Source of the DNA: Papaver somniferum
Lineage: Eukaryota > Streptophyta > Magnoliopsida > Ranunculales > Papaveraceae
Direction: 5' to 3'
Length of the DNA stretch: 64,000 bases
Assembly (NCBI RefSeq): GCF_003573695.1
Contig: NC_039358.1
Location: 152,262,920 to 152,326,919 of the forward strand
In this document: positions 46,232 through 57,760 of the stretch, piece after piece
Layout of the letters: every line of letters begins with the position of its first letter
Position numbering within the stretch: position 1 is the stretch's first letter
The notes under the pieces: generated by a model
Seen by the model: only the letters and a program-made list of their open reading frames with translations
The model's database searches: none
What the model was told of the DNA's origin: nothing
Position numbers and translations under genes: made by a program

Positions 46232-46421
46232 TGGTGCTGTCAAGCACATGTGAAGCCCTATAAGGGAGTGAAGCATCTTTATGGTGATTGAAGAAGTGAA
46301 GCATCTTCAGATGAGTGAAAGCAGCAAAAGTTTTAAGGAAATGGAATGTCATATTTCATGCAAAGGTGGAGAAATTAGTGAATAGTGAAGTTGTCCTAAA
46401 AATCTTGCCAAGATGGAGAAT

Positions 46422-46738
46422 TGTTAGTTATTGGCTCGATTTAGGAAACACCTTACTTTAGGAAAGATCAGTTTGCAAGTTATTTTAGGAATATGATTTC
46501 TATAAGGAATTAGTTCTCTATTTAGGACTCATATTTCTAGGCGGATTCTAGATTATTCCTAGGGCAATAAATAGCGGTGACAAACCTTTGGTTATTGTAT
46601 CCTAGTTTGAATTGTTAGAGATGTGTGAAGAAACAATTTTTCTATTCTCTAAGTTTAAATAAGAAGTTTATTTGTTGCGGTGGAGTAGGCACATTTCTGA
46701 ATCAATATAATTCTTTGTATTCTTATTTAAATTCCGCA
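46422..46738 (+). mobile_element. LTR of the truncated copia element at 45865
   Basis: Starts TGTTAGTTATTGGCTCG after the polypurine tract AGATGGAGAAT. A possible end is ATTCCGCA at 46738, but it could extend to about 46780, where B-type LTR sequence takes over. A single LTR; no duplication identified. Confidence 0.5.
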
Positions 46739-46785
46739 TATTTTATGTTTTCTGTGTGAAGATCTTGGGGTGTTTAGGAAGTAAC

Positions 46786-47492
46786 TAATCTTAAGCAAAA
46801 TATTGGTGGTATTCATCAGTATCATCTAGTTGATCTAAACTGGACAAAGGAGATTATTATAACAAATGGAAGAGCCTTTACTGAACTCAATAATATATCT
46901 GATTTACTTCTTGAGATTGATAGAGCGCTTACCGAAAAAATTAGTCCTTCACTGTTTCGGAAGACGATCCAAATGAGTTGAGTGTTTGATGTTTTCACAA
47001 CAGCTGAAGCAACTTATAATGGACTCTATTTTAGGATTGACATGTGTTAGTCAGATTGGTTATAGACATAAGGATACTAAGAAAACTAGGTGACTAGGGA
47101 TAAATTACTTAGTCTTAACTGTACGAAGTTGTTAGTGGTCTTTATATAACGGCTTAATTCTGAGAGTATTCAAAACTGGACTAGGTCGCGGGGTTTTCTG
47201 TATTTGCGGTTTCCTCGTTAACAAAATCATGTTGTGTATTTACTTTTACTTTCCGAAATTATAATTATTGTTTTAGTTATAATTAAAAGTAAATATATCG
47301 AACGTTGATCTAAACACTTGGGGTTGATCCCTATAGTTAGGTTCGATTTTGATACATATTCTATATACCAAGTGTATACCTTGTTGTTGTCATCTTCTTG
47401 ATAGTCTCTGTCTATATTACATCACTCAAGGTATCATAGTTATAGGTTGATATCGAAAAAATTGTGGTGTACTTGGTACACTCATCATTTCA
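46786..47492 (+). mobile_element. 3' part of a B-type LTR (B3)
   Basis: Follows B1 from about 11915 (CTAATCTTAA, then GGAAGAGCCTTT at 46867), includes CTGGACTAGGTCGCGGGGTT and GGTTTCCTCGTTAACAAAAT, and ends in CATTTCA before a primer site. The upstream part is missing. Confidence 0.65.
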
Positions 47493-47494
47493 AC

Positions 47495-47509
47495 TGGTAT
47501 TAGAGCATG
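47495..47509 (+). other. Primer-binding site of B3
   Basis: TGGTATTAGAGCATG, one mismatch from the B2 site; the leader (ACACGAAAAGATCTAAGAAT) is nearly that of B2. Confidence 0.8.
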
Positions 47510-47610
47510 CAAACACGAAAAGATCTAAGAATTTGTGTTTGGTGCGAGCCAACCTACAAGACATGAGTCAATGTAAGATAAAGTGAAAGTGAATAAAAGA
47601 CTCAATTAAC

Positions 47611-48537
47611 GTATCACAAGAGGTTGTTAAACCACCCACTGAATCAGAGGTTATAAACAACGATAATGGTTCTTCCTCATCTGAATCAAGTTTGGAATGT
47701 TCTTCTGATATTATCTTGAATGATTCCAAAGGATCTCATGATCAGTTAAAACTAAGTACTGTAAGCATGTCCAATGACTCAATTAGAAACCGTTATAAGG
47801 ATGAAGCAAGTATGTCTTGTGAGATAATAAAGAAAATTCCATTTGATTTACAATCAAAGACTGTTGAATGTGAAAGACTTCATGAAGATCTAGAAAAATT
47901 GAAGGAAAATGATTCTCAACAAATATAGAGCCTTGAAGACAACGTAAGTGCTAGTCTTTCTCGAGTAGAACTGTTTTAGAAAGATCATGTTGCTGCTCTT
48001 GAAAAGGCCTGTTTGTTGGAAGAGAAACTTGATGAATCTGAAGCAAGGTTTAACTCTGAGCAACTGAGTTTTGAATAGAAAGAAGGTGCATATCTCTCTC
48101 GAGAAAACATCTTGAGGCTGATCTCACTGGTGCTCTTGATAAAATCAAGATGTTGGAAGGAGAAAGTTTGAACTTGAAAAATCTCAATAATAGCTCAAAA
48201 AATTTAACCTCAATGTTAGAAGCAAGTAAAAGTCATTGTGATACACGAGGATTTGGGTTATAATGGAATAGATGCTTCAGATACTTGCAAAGAGGTTAAG
48301 TTTTTCAAGGGTATAAGTTATTCTCAACCAGAGCCTTCCGCTGATGTCGAAGGTATAACACCTTCAAAAATTGAAGAAAACGAAGTAAAGTTTGTCAAGC
48401 CTAAGAATCTTTTCCAACCAAACTTTTCAAGTGCATCTATCAAGGAAAACACTTCTGTTAATGTGAAGAAAGCAACAACGTTGAAAAAAGATGGGAAAGA
48501 CAAAATTCTAAATAATTTTAGCTCATACAATTGAAAT
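47611..48537 (+). pseudogene. gag: Gag-like coiled-coil ORF of B3
   Basis: One plus-strand frame with stops near 47926, 47980 and 48077 and a frame change near 48100. Heptads (DLEKLKENDSQQI; LDKIKMLEGESLNLKNLN) are followed by SSKNLTSMLEASKSHCDTRG, GIDASDTCKEVKF and a Lys-rich tail. It is clearly homologous to the A3 gag (for example LDKIKMLE, SKEVKFVK). This B-type leader therefore fronts the same coiled-coil ORF as an A-type element. No knuckle is seen before the sequence ends at about 48600. Confidence 0.6.
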
Positions 48538-48639
48538 ATTGACTCCAATTCTTTGCAAAAAGTGATTTTCGAAGTAATGACTGTAAATCGAATGCATGGA
48601 ACATTAGAAGTTTTAAATTAAGCATGACCCACCAATTGA

Positions 48640-49452
48640 AATCACAATCATTCAATAAAAACCATAAATCTATTAATATATGGCGGCCTCCGTTGTCCCA
48701 GTGTTGGAATTTATCTCCTCATGTTGGAAACACTCTTAAAAGATTTATTCATGGCTCAAAAAGTGTTTACAAAGGTGGAAAGAGAGAAAATGAGATTGCA
48801 ACGCTGTATTGTCGTTACAAACACGATGTTACAAGGAAAACATTGTAAAATGAAGATAAACGTTGCAAAAGCACTGTTACGAAAGAACGACTGTTTGAAA
48901 CAGTCTGATGTTGTTGTTCTTCATGTTCTTCACCTGCTGCTGCTGCAACTCTCTACAACCTCTTGATTCTTCTTTACAACGTCCCCAATCACTCCCAAAC
49001 TCTCTATAATTCTTTATTTGACTTCCATCCCTCCTAGATATACATCATGGGACCCTAGAATCTCTCAAAAATGTTTTTGTTTGTCCCTTTGTTTCTTTGA
49101 CAGAAAGTCTCAGGACTTTCCTTTATTTTTCCACTTTCTGCATCTCTTGATTTTTTACAACCACTTCCAAAGATAGAATATGACCCATAAAAAGATATTC
49201 TCTTTTTTTATCACACCCTACTTCATGATATAAACCCAAAGAATAAAACATAAACCTAGTATATCCACATGCCCCGTTTTATCGAGATTTAACGAAATCC
49301 TCTTTGTTTCCGCATATAAATTCCATTATCAATCATGTTTCATTGAAACTGGCCCAAACCAATCGAGATCCGCTCAAAATTCCGTGAAAATCTCGTGAAA
49401 ATAATCTCCAGAAAAACATCGTAGGTGAAAGAAAATCTTCCGCCAAAGTAAC
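48640..49452 (-). mobile_element. Athila-like LTR copy 1, part 1 (interrupted by the Tat element)
   Basis: Read on the minus strand it parallels copy 2 (59053-60437). Shared blocks include GGCGGCCTCCGTTGTCCC versus GGCTTCCTCTGTCACCCC, a TCATGTTGGAAACAC-like stretch, and a CTGCTGCTGCAACTCTCT region with CCCCAATCACTCCC. It continues at 58448. The left boundary is uncertain. The open frames 48624-48966 are within it and not genes. Confidence 0.5.
49448..49452. repeat. Target-site duplication of the Tat element (left copy)
   Basis: GTAAC before TGTAGGATCAG; repeated at 58443-58447. Confidence 0.9.
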
Positions 49453-49923
49453 TGTAGGATCAGAATCTCGCAACAATAATATCTTAGCGAAATTATCAAC
49501 AACACAACACAACAGCGTCGCAGAACAATTTCAGAATTAATATAATAAACGACGTCAGCTAAAATCATGAGAAAGATGTGATGGTCCTGCGAAAATTAGA
49601 GAGTTTGCGAGATTAAGATTTGTAAGGTTGCGAGAATATCGCAAGTCATTTCCTAAAATAAAGGACAGATTAGCTGTCATCCACTATGTATTTCCCTATA
49701 AATAGTCGTTCAGTTGTAAAGAAGGGGAGAGATCCTTTTTGAGTAAGAAACAAGTAAATAGGAGAGAAAAAGTCTAGAGCAGAGGTCATTCTTGATTCTT
49801 TTATCTTTTCTTGTAAGAATATTCAAAGATTGATCAATAAAAATTAATAGTGTAACTCTAAAAATGAGTTGAGTAATAATGAAATCATATGAGGGGTGTA
49901 GTGTAGGATTTCCTGCAACTACA
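49453..49923 (+). mobile_element. 5' LTR of the Tat element
   Basis: 471 bp, TGTAGGATCAGAATCTCGC to GGATTTCCTGCAACTACA. TATA box CTATAAATAG at 49696-49705. It differs from the 3' LTR at about a dozen positions by eye. Confidence 0.93.
49696..49705 (+). promoter_or_regulatory. TATA box of the Tat 5' LTR
   Basis: CCCTATAAATAGTCG, with the same site at 58215-58224 in the 3' LTR. Confidence 0.55.
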
Positions 49924-49926
49924 TAA

Positions 49927-49944
49927 TGGCGCTAGAAACAGGGA
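49927..49944 (+). other. Primer-binding site of the Tat element
   Basis: TGGCGCTAGAAACAGGGA, three bases after the LTR; TGGCGCTAGAA-type sites are common in plant Tat elements. The tRNA was not identified. Confidence 0.65.
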
Positions 49945-50241
49945 CTTCAAGATCGAAAGTTGAAGATTGTTGTTGAGAATGTTCAAATCAAGAAAGTGAT
50001 TAAATAAATCAGTGAACCAGTTAAAAGAAAGATGATTAGAATTAATGAAGATGACAAAATATTGGAGTGTAATATGATAACAAAAACGATGGTTAATGAA
50101 TTCCATGAAAACATCAAAGGAAGAATACATAAACGAAATTTTGAAGGAAGGAAGGTTATGGCGGTAGAAAAGACATCACCCTTGAAAGATTGGGAAAAGC
50201 AAAAAATTACATTCATGGCGGCAAAAATACCAAAATAAAAT
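49945..50241 (+). mobile_element. Leader and gag remnant of the Tat element
   Basis: Only about 300 bp separate primer site and protease. The frame 50032-50238 (MIRINEDDKILECNMITKTM) ends in KITFMAAKIPK-stop, which resembles the spacer before protease. No gag core or zinc knuckle. A complete Tat gag would need over 1 kb here. Confidence 0.55.
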
Positions 50242-50691
50242 TTGAACCACACATCTCCGTTGGTTATTACAGTGCCTATTACGCGAAAAGAGAAGGAGAC
50301 AACAACAAAATCCACGGGAGAATGGATATTGAACAGAACTTTAATCGATACAGGAAGTTCAGTGGATATAATATTTTATCATGCATTCCGGGGAATGGGA
50401 TTTAAAGATGAAGAAATTTCCAGTTCAACATATTTTTTTCACGGCTTTGGAAAATCCACAACAAAACCTAAAGGAGAAATAGTGGTACGAATTCCACTTG
50501 GAGAGATCGAAACACACGTAACATTGTGCGTGGTGGATAGAAAATCGCCATATAATATGTCATTAGGAAGACCATGGATACATGCGATAAAAGTTGTAGT
50601 ATCAACGTTGCATCAATGTATTAAATTCCCCACACCAAATGGAATAGGTGAAATCAGAGGAGATGTTGACAATGCGAAATTATATCATTAA
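50242..50691 (+). pseudogene. pol: Protease region of the Tat element
   Basis: Aspartic protease: NRTLIDTGSSVDIIFYHAF carries the DTGSS active site, followed by GFGKSTTKPKGEIVVRIPL and SPYNMSLGRPWIHAIKVV. Frame closed by TAA at 50689-50691, an in-frame stop, since the same frame continues downstream. Confidence 0.85.
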
Positions 50692-51956
50692 ATTGAAGTA
50701 AAGCATTATGAAGGACAAGCAAAAAAGAAACAATTTCGCAGAAAGTTGGCAAAGGAAGCAAAGAAAGAAGAAGAATTTAGAGTATATATGATAAGGGCAA
50801 AAGAAGGCAAAGGAATACCCAGCGAAATTTCGGAGGAAGGAGAAGGACCTGTGAAAACAATAAAAGAACCAACACCGATGGGAGAACCTAAACCCAGTTA
50901 CACTGCCGCAGAACCAACAAAAGAAATAAAAGTTGGGACTATAGAAGAACCTCTAATATTGAGAATTGGAACCAAAATGGATGTGGAAGAAGAAGAAAGA
51001 ACTGTTAACCTGTTGCGAGAATATAAAGATGTTTTCGCAGGAAGCATGGATGAGATACCGGGAATAGATCCATCAATTGCATGCCGCAAGTTGGAGATTA
51101 ACAAAAATGTGAGACCATTTAAACAGAGAATAAGAAAAATTGCAACAACTTACCATTCCCAAATAGAAGAAAAACTACAGAAAATGCTTGATGCGGGAAT
51201 CATAAGAGAAGCTAAGCACCTAGAATGGATAGTGAATATGGTCATTGTCCCAAAAAAAAACAAAGGAATCAGGATTTGCATAGATTTCACTGATTTAAAC
51301 AAAGCTTGCCCCAAAGATAGTTTTCCGTTACCAGATATTCCTCAAATGGTGGAATCCGCAGCGGGAAACGATAGAGTATCGTCTTTATATGGGTACAAAG
51401 GGTATAACCAAATCCCTCTCGCTGAAGAAGATCAAGAACATACTGCTTTCTTCGCGCCTAGAGGTTTATATTGTTACACGAAAATGCCATTTGGTTTGCG
51501 AAATGCGGGAGCGACATACCAAAGAATGGTAGAGAAGGTGTTCCCAAAATGGATACACAAAACATTAGAAGTATACGTGGATGACATGTTAGTAAAGACT
51601 AAAGAAGCTAAAGACCATGTACAAGACTTGAGGGAGATTTTTGAACAAATGCGGCAATATAACATTAAATTGAATCCTGAGAAGTGTACTATTGGAGTAG
51701 CATCGGGAATTTTTTAGGCTACATTGTATCAAAGGAAGGAATACAGGTTGATCCAGAAAAAGTGCAAGCAGTTCGTGACATGCCAACACCAGCAACAATA
51801 AAAGATGTACAGAAGTTGAATGGGCTTCTAGCTTCGCTGGGGAGATTCATTTCGCGATCGTCAGACAAATGCAAATATTTTTTCGATATACTCAAGAAGG
51901 GTGCGAAATTTAAATGGACTGATGAATGTGAAAAAGCTTTTCAAGGGATCAAATAA
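50692..51956 (+). pseudogene. pol: Reverse transcriptase region of the Tat element
   Basis: Same frame as protease. RT motifs: RICIDFTDLNKACPKDSFPL, QEHTAFFAPRGLYCYTKMPF, GLRNAGATYQRM and EVYVDDMLVKTK (YVDD kept). The first catalytic Asp is lost: the motif usually LDAYSGYNQI reads LYGYKGYNQI. Frameshift at about 51712, then LGYIVSKEGIQVDPEKVQAV, and TAA at 51954. The enzyme cannot have been active as encoded. Confidence 0.9.
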
Positions 51957-53081
51957 CATCTTATGAATACAACTATTTTACAAAAAGCAGAATCAGGAGA
52001 AGAATTATTGATCTATCTTGCGACGATGTCGGATGCATTAAGTGTTGTGTTATTGCGAGTAGACGCAGGAGTAAAGAAACCCATTTATTACATTAGCAAA
52101 ACTTTTAATACTGTCGAGAAGAATTACTCAAAGATTGAGAAGTTAATCTTAGCATTAGTTTATGCATCGTTTAAGCTCCGCATATATTTTCAGGCGCATA
52201 AGATAAAGGTATTAAGAAAAGTACCAATTGAATCAGTGATGAAGAATTCTAAAAGATCAGGAAGAGTGGAGAGATGGAATGCACAAGTAGGCCACTTTGA
52301 TATTAAATATGAAATTTTGTCTTCACCAAAGTCACAAGTTGTTGCATATTTCTTGGCATAATTTCCTTTAGAAGAAGATGAAGCAGTAGAAGAAATAATG
52401 GATATAGAAGAAGAACACGGAGATTCGATAGATTTATTAACAGAACCAAATAGATGGGAGATATTGGTAGATGGATCATCAAATGGAGAAGGAAATGGAG
52501 TTGGAATTGTTTTAATTTCGCCAGAAGGAATAAAGATGGCTTTTTCATTCAGATTGGAATTCACATCCACTAATAATGAAACAGAATATGAAGTTGTGAT
52601 ACATGTCTTAAAATTCTCAATAGAAATGAAACTAGAAAATGCCAGGATCACTAGTGATTCACAGCTAGTTATTCACCAAATAAAGGGAGAGTATACTAAA
52701 AATGAACTATCCTTGAAGAAATACAAGAAGCTCGTTGAAGAATTGTCAGCGAAAATCCAAAAAATAAAATGGAGGCATATTTCAAGAAAAGATAACAGAC
52801 TCGCAGACGCTTTTGCTTTCATCTCAAGCATGATGACAGATCCAACTGCGAGATGCATAAAAATACAAACACTTCTGTCACCATCAATCAATAAAGAGGA
52901 AGAAGAAGTGGACGTGATGATAATAGACAATGAAGAAGAAGAACAAACGAACAATATCGCAGACTGGAGAATGGAACTTCATGCATATTTGGCGAAAGGA
53001 GAAACACCAAGAAATAGATTGGAAACACACAAATTAAAAAGACGCGCAACGAATTATGAATTAATAGATGGGTTTCTATAA
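51957..53081 (+). pseudogene. pol: RNase H plus archaeal-type RNase H of the Tat element
   Basis: The first, gypsy-type RNase H (KPIYYISKTFNTVEKNYSKI) ends at a TAA at 52359. The second domain starts about 52440: ILVDGSSNGEGNGVGIVL, NNETEYEVVIHVL, ITSDSQLVIHQI and RKDNRLADAFAF supply a complete D-E-D-D set. This is the extra RNase H that defines the Tat branch. A stop at 53081 and a frameshift near 53075 follow. Confidence 0.88.
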
Positions 53082-54195
53082 TGGACCATCACTCAGATGT
53101 TTGACACAAGAGGAAGGAGAAAAAGTGCTAAAAAGTTACATAGTGGGGATGCTGGCAATCATAGCGGGGGAAGATCTTTGGCACATAGAGAAAAAATACA
53201 AGGCTATTACTGGCCATACATGCACGAAGATGAAAAACAAATATCAAGACGTTGCGAAGATTGTCAGCGGCATGGAAAGAAAATACATGCACCTGGAGCA
53301 CCACTATCATCTTCAACTATTGTGTGGCCTTTTGGAAAGTGGGGCTTAGATATTGTGGGACCATTTTTACCAGGTTCTTGACAAAGAAGATATTTAATAG
53401 TCGCAACAGATTATTTCACAAAATGGACAGAAGTGAAGGCAGTACAACATATTCGCGACAAAGATATCTTTACATTCATATTCGAAAATATCATTTGCAG
53501 ATTCGAAATTCCTGCGCAGTTGGTATCTGATAATGGGAAACAGTTTGAAGGACAGAATATAGAAATGCTACTTAATACATTCAAGATAAAATGTGGAAAG
53601 TCTACTCCTTTGTATCCACAAGCTAATGGGAAGGTAGAAGCAACAAACAAAATAATTGCAGATATATTAAAGAAGAAATTGGAAGGACATCACAGAGCAT
53701 GGTGCGAACAAGTACATAATGCAGTATGGGCTTATAATACAACTAGAAGAGAAGCTACTGGAATGTCACCTTTTTGTTTAACATACGGAGTTGAAGCGGT
53801 GTTACCAACAGAAGATGTTATTCCGACAACAAAAAGAGAAGCTTGGGAGGAAAATCTTAGTGCGGGTTTGATCTTAAATAAACTTGATGAATTAGAAGAA
53901 AGAAGAGAAAAAGCTTTACAACATATGGAGAATTATCATTGAAGATTAGCCCGAGAATATAATAAACGTGTCAAAGTACGCGAATTCCAACCAGGAGATT
54001 TAGTTCTGCGAGAGACACTAATATATCAGCGAGAAAATGGTGGAAAATTAGCGAAAAAATGGGATGGACCTTACATCATTAAGGAGATAGTTGGAACAGG
54101 AGCTTATAGATTAATGGATCCAGAAGGCAGAGATGTTGGTCATAGACTTGACAGACCATGGAACAGGTTGTATTTAAAAAGATATTATCCGTAAC
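53068..54195 (+). pseudogene. pol: Integrase region of the Tat element
   Basis: Zinc-binding H2C2 part split by a frameshift near 53150 (GGRSLAHREKIQGYYWP, RRCEDCQRHGKKIHAP). Core: GLDIVGPF (Asp), LVSDNGKQFEGQNIEM (Asp), QANGKVEATNKIIADIL (Glu), so the DDE triad is present. Stops TGA at 53379 and 53940 could be former CGA codons (C-to-T changes). C-terminal part: FQPGDLVLRET and KKWDGPYIIKEIVGTGAYRL; ends at TAA 54193-54195. Confidence 0.9.
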
Positions 54196-54870
54196 AAGCT
54201 TTGAGAAGTTATGGATTCTGAAAAAATAATTGCAAGATTATTCATATCAAAACAAGATCATGATGTGTGAAGTTTTCACAGAGATAATCACAGAACAATG
54301 ACATAAAAGAAAGGGGTGAACCTTTATGGCGTACACTCTAGTTCGCGAATAAAATTTCGCAAGAGGCAAATGTATGACCTAAAGTACGTCATATTAGGGG
54401 GTACCTGTTGCATGGCTCAGGGAAAGGCTATACCGCCACCGAAACCTGAGTCATGGAGATTTGGGGTCAATAAAACCCATCCGGGAGAGGCACCTTGGAT
54501 TCTCAGCTTAAGCATATGACTTGGGTTGTGCGACTAAGGTAATAAGGACTCTCCCAAACAGTGCATATCTGAAGGCGCCGAGGTACACGGTTGAGTCAAG
54601 AGTGCCAGGGACATTTGAAGCGTACCTTGCCATTCTTTAAAAGTCTTGGCTTATACTACACTCGGCCCGAAGAAAACCCCACTTAGGGTGCAGTCTCATA
54701 ACCATAAGCCCTATAGGTAAAAGGGATAAGAGGCTGCGGAAACAACTGGTTGTTTTTAAGACTGGATGGGAGAAGCTAACCTTGTATGGTAGAAGTACGC
54801 CTCCTTGAAGGGGAAACCAGGGGGAAGATAAGGGCGGCACCCTCCATTAGGGAGCTGATAAGTGTCTTAA
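54196..54870 (+). mobile_element. Non-coding GC-richer block after Tat pol
   Basis: No credible ORF. About 54380-54860 is distinctly richer in G+C than its surroundings, with phrases such as GGCTATACCGCCACCGAAAC and GGTACACGGTTGAGTCAAG. I believe similar text occurs downstream of pol in other plant Tat elements (recollection, not checked). Confidence 0.4.
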
Positions 54871-55184
54871 GACGCAAATGTCATGAGGATTTCTATTCGC
54901 AAGAGTATTAAGACTTGTCATATTTGTGCAACAATCCTGAAGAGGCAATAATACAAAAGAAAAAGATAAGACGAGATCAATGGGTTTTCGCATGAAAGTG
55001 CGAAGACGTCCTGCGATTTCGTCGCAAGACGGCAATGTCATGGGGATTTATTTTCGCAAGAATATTTAGGCCTGTCATATTGTCGCATCATTCCTGAAGA
55101 GGCCATAATACAAAAGAAAAAGTTAAGGCAAGATCAACGGGTTTTTGCATGAAAGTGCAAGGACGTCCTGCGATTTTGTCGCAA
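54871..55184 (+). repeat. 157-bp tandem duplication in the Tat element
   Basis: Units 54871-55027 and 55028-55184 share CAATAATACAAAAGAAAAAG, GCATGAAAGTGC and GACGTCCTGCGATTT, and both end GTCGCAA. Moderately diverged. Confidence 0.8.
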
Positions 55185-55425
55185 TGACAAGAGGTGGCAT
55201 AATAAGACCTTTAATTAGGAAGGCAAAATAAGACCACATGATAAAACAAAATATTTATAAGTATTCGTAACAAATTATTTTTTGCAAGAAAGATAATGAG
55301 AGGCAAGTATGGGAATCAATAAACAAGAAGCATTATCTTTCTCATCAGCAAAATACTAAAAGGAAAAATTGATTCCAAAGTTGGTTGATGAATATTATTC
55401 GCAAAAGTGATAAAAGTAAGACAAT

Positions 55426-57569
55426 TCAAGAAGACAATTCGCCAATGTTCTCAATATCGCAAGTCTCTCCTTCATTTCGGTTCTGATCTTCGCCTTGACT
55501 AGCACCTTGATTATCGCCAGCAATTACTTCTTCAGGAGAGATTTCTTTCTCATTTTGATTAACACCAGCATATGTTTCCTTAGAAGGAATTTCTTCTTCA
55601 CCTTCCAAGAGATCATCCTCTGCACCACTTTCATAATCATAATCACTATCAGCAGGACGAGGAACTTCATCATCATCTACTTCCAAAGGTTCAATTGATG
55701 TAGGAGGAAGAGATTTGGACAATAAAATATCATTTACAAGGACTTCAGCCCGGAGATGAACTTGACGAATAAGTGCTCTCTGATGATTCCTATCTTGAAT
55801 ATCCTTAAAATAAGAAAGATAATCAAGTCTTCTTTCTGCTCGGTCGCGAGAACCAGTAAGGGCAGAGACGAGCAATGCATTTTCTTTGCGAATTTTGGCA
55901 TATTTAGCCTCCAAAACAGAAATGGAGGAATGAAGATTCTTCTCAAACTCTGCGAAAGATAGAATACAAAATTTCAATAAGAGGAAGAACTTAGAAAAAT
56001 ATGACAAAGAAAAGATAGTTAAGGCAGTCAAACTATTATGACTACCTTATTTTTACGAAATAAGGTGTTGAATCAAGGGCAGACAACTATTCTCCCAACG
56101 GTCCATCGCGTCATCAAATTTATCTCCAACTAAACCTTTAAGTCGAGACTGAAGATTTTTCTCTTTAGAAATAAGAAAGGCATTTTTCTTCGCAATAAAA
56201 GAATAAGATTCTTCTAATTTGGAATATTGTTCTTTAAGTTGATTCGCCTTTACACTTAAAGTTATTCTACCTTGAATGAGTGTATCTCTTTCAGCGATAC
56301 ATGACTCTGTTACTTCTTTAAGTTCATTTTTCAAAGAGCGAAGAGATTGCTCTTCGTCATCGCATATTTTCTGAAGAATGCTAAGTTGTTGCGAAGATAT
56401 TTCCATCTTGTTTAAACAAGTTCGCTTCTCTTGAGATAAGGTTTTATTCTCATCTGATAAAGTTTGCATCCCTAAATTAGCTTTAGTTAAAGAATAAGAA
56501 AGGCGGGATACTTCATTACTTAATAAATCTTGTCTCTGAACTAATTGGATATTTTCATTGGTAAGATTATTTATATGATCAAGAGAATATGAATACAGGT
56601 TATCTAATTGGTTATATTGATCCATCAAAATTTCTTTATCAACACGGGCTTCTTCAACAGCAGATTCAAATTGATATCTCTCCATTATTCGTTTCTGGTT
56701 TAAGGCTTAACATGCGAAAGAGGGATTTCAAGGATAATTAAATATGGGAAGGATAAAACCATTAAAAAGGCAAATTGAAGACATGGATAAGAAAATCATA
56801 CCTCTCAATTCATCATTCTTCTTGCGAAGATTGTCACGATCCAACAAAACATTCTGAAGCTTTTGATTTTCGAGACGAAGAGCATTACACTTTTTTTCCA
56901 AAGCTATCTGCGAAGCAGCTCTGTCAGACCTAAATGCTTACTCAGAATTTCACAAACATTAGACTTGATAGGATCAATAGAAGACTTCGTGCCATCATCC
57001 AGGACTTCAGATAAAACTTTGAAAGCAATATTTATTCCTTCCATGTTTTCTTTCGAAAGAGGAAGAGACTCAGGTAGATAACTGGCAGTGATAGAAGGTT
57101 GAGAAACATTCTCAATAGGAAGAGAAGAAGTTTCATTCATAGAAGGATCAACAAGGGGGGTTTCAATCATTGAAAGGTCAGCCGAAGAAATGAAGTCTGA
57201 GGCAGCTTTTTCGCGAATTGGAGATAAAGATTTATCTTGCGAAGATGTCGCAGGAGATTTAGAAGAGATGAGTAAGTGGAATGGAACGGAAGTTTGAACA
57301 GTTTTAAGGTGGCGAGATTTCTTGAGAGGTTTATTTACATCCTTATCACCCTGCGAATTACAATCCAGATAAGAAACAGAGGCAACAGCCTTATGCTGCG
57401 GTTTGGGAATATTAGGGTTCTGAACTGTAAATTTAGTGTTGGAGGCGCTTTTGCTGAAATAACGAGAGTATGGGAATCAAATAAACAACATCAAATAAGG
57501 CAATAAACAAGATCAATTTCAACAAAACCCATAAAGAAGAAAAAAGAAAACTAACCTTGATGAATCCAT
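55426..57569 (-). pseudogene. Antisense multi-exon gene of the Tat element (aORF), three introns
   Basis: Minus-strand exons inferred from frames and splice sites: E1 57569-57556 (ATG, 14 nt), E2 57453-56802, E3 56705-56046, E4 55949-55426. Introns of 102, 96 and 96 bp run from GT to AG (G|GTTAGT..TTTCAG|, G|GTATGA..TTAAG|, G|GTAGTC..CGCAG|), with phases fitting across all three. The predicted product is about 610 residues: a Ser/Lys-rich N-terminus, a long coiled coil (LDRDNLRKKNDELR; SRLSYSLTKANLGMQTLSDE) and a Glu/Asp-rich C-terminus (DYESGAEDDLLEGEEE). Defects: a 1-nt loss at about 56928 and two in-frame TAA codons at the end of E3. Antisense ORFs between pol and the 3' LTR are known in Tat elements; function unknown. 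Confidence 0.75.
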
Positions 57570-57760
57570 GGAAAACAGTAGCAGGAAGATTATTTCGAAG
57601 AAAATTACGAACGATGAAGATCTGTAAAAGAAATAGTATGAAGATGAAGAAGAACTTAAAAAGATTGAAGAAGAAAGAAGAAAAATGGCAATAACGGATT
57701 TGCAGAAGAACGATGAAGTTGCAGAGAAAATAAAAAGAAAGAAAAACAGAATGAGAAAGA

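Noticed and set aside
49983..50315. 110-codon hydrophobic minus-strand ORF at the Tat leader
   Set aside because: Lies opposite the leader/protease start; AT-rich plus-strand Lys/Glu codons give Phe/Leu-rich antisense frames. No splice or promoter support, unlike 55426-57569.
52190..52651. 153-codon Ser-rich minus-strand ORF
   Set aside because: Shadow of the archaeal-type RNase H region on the plus strand, which has full catalytic motifs.
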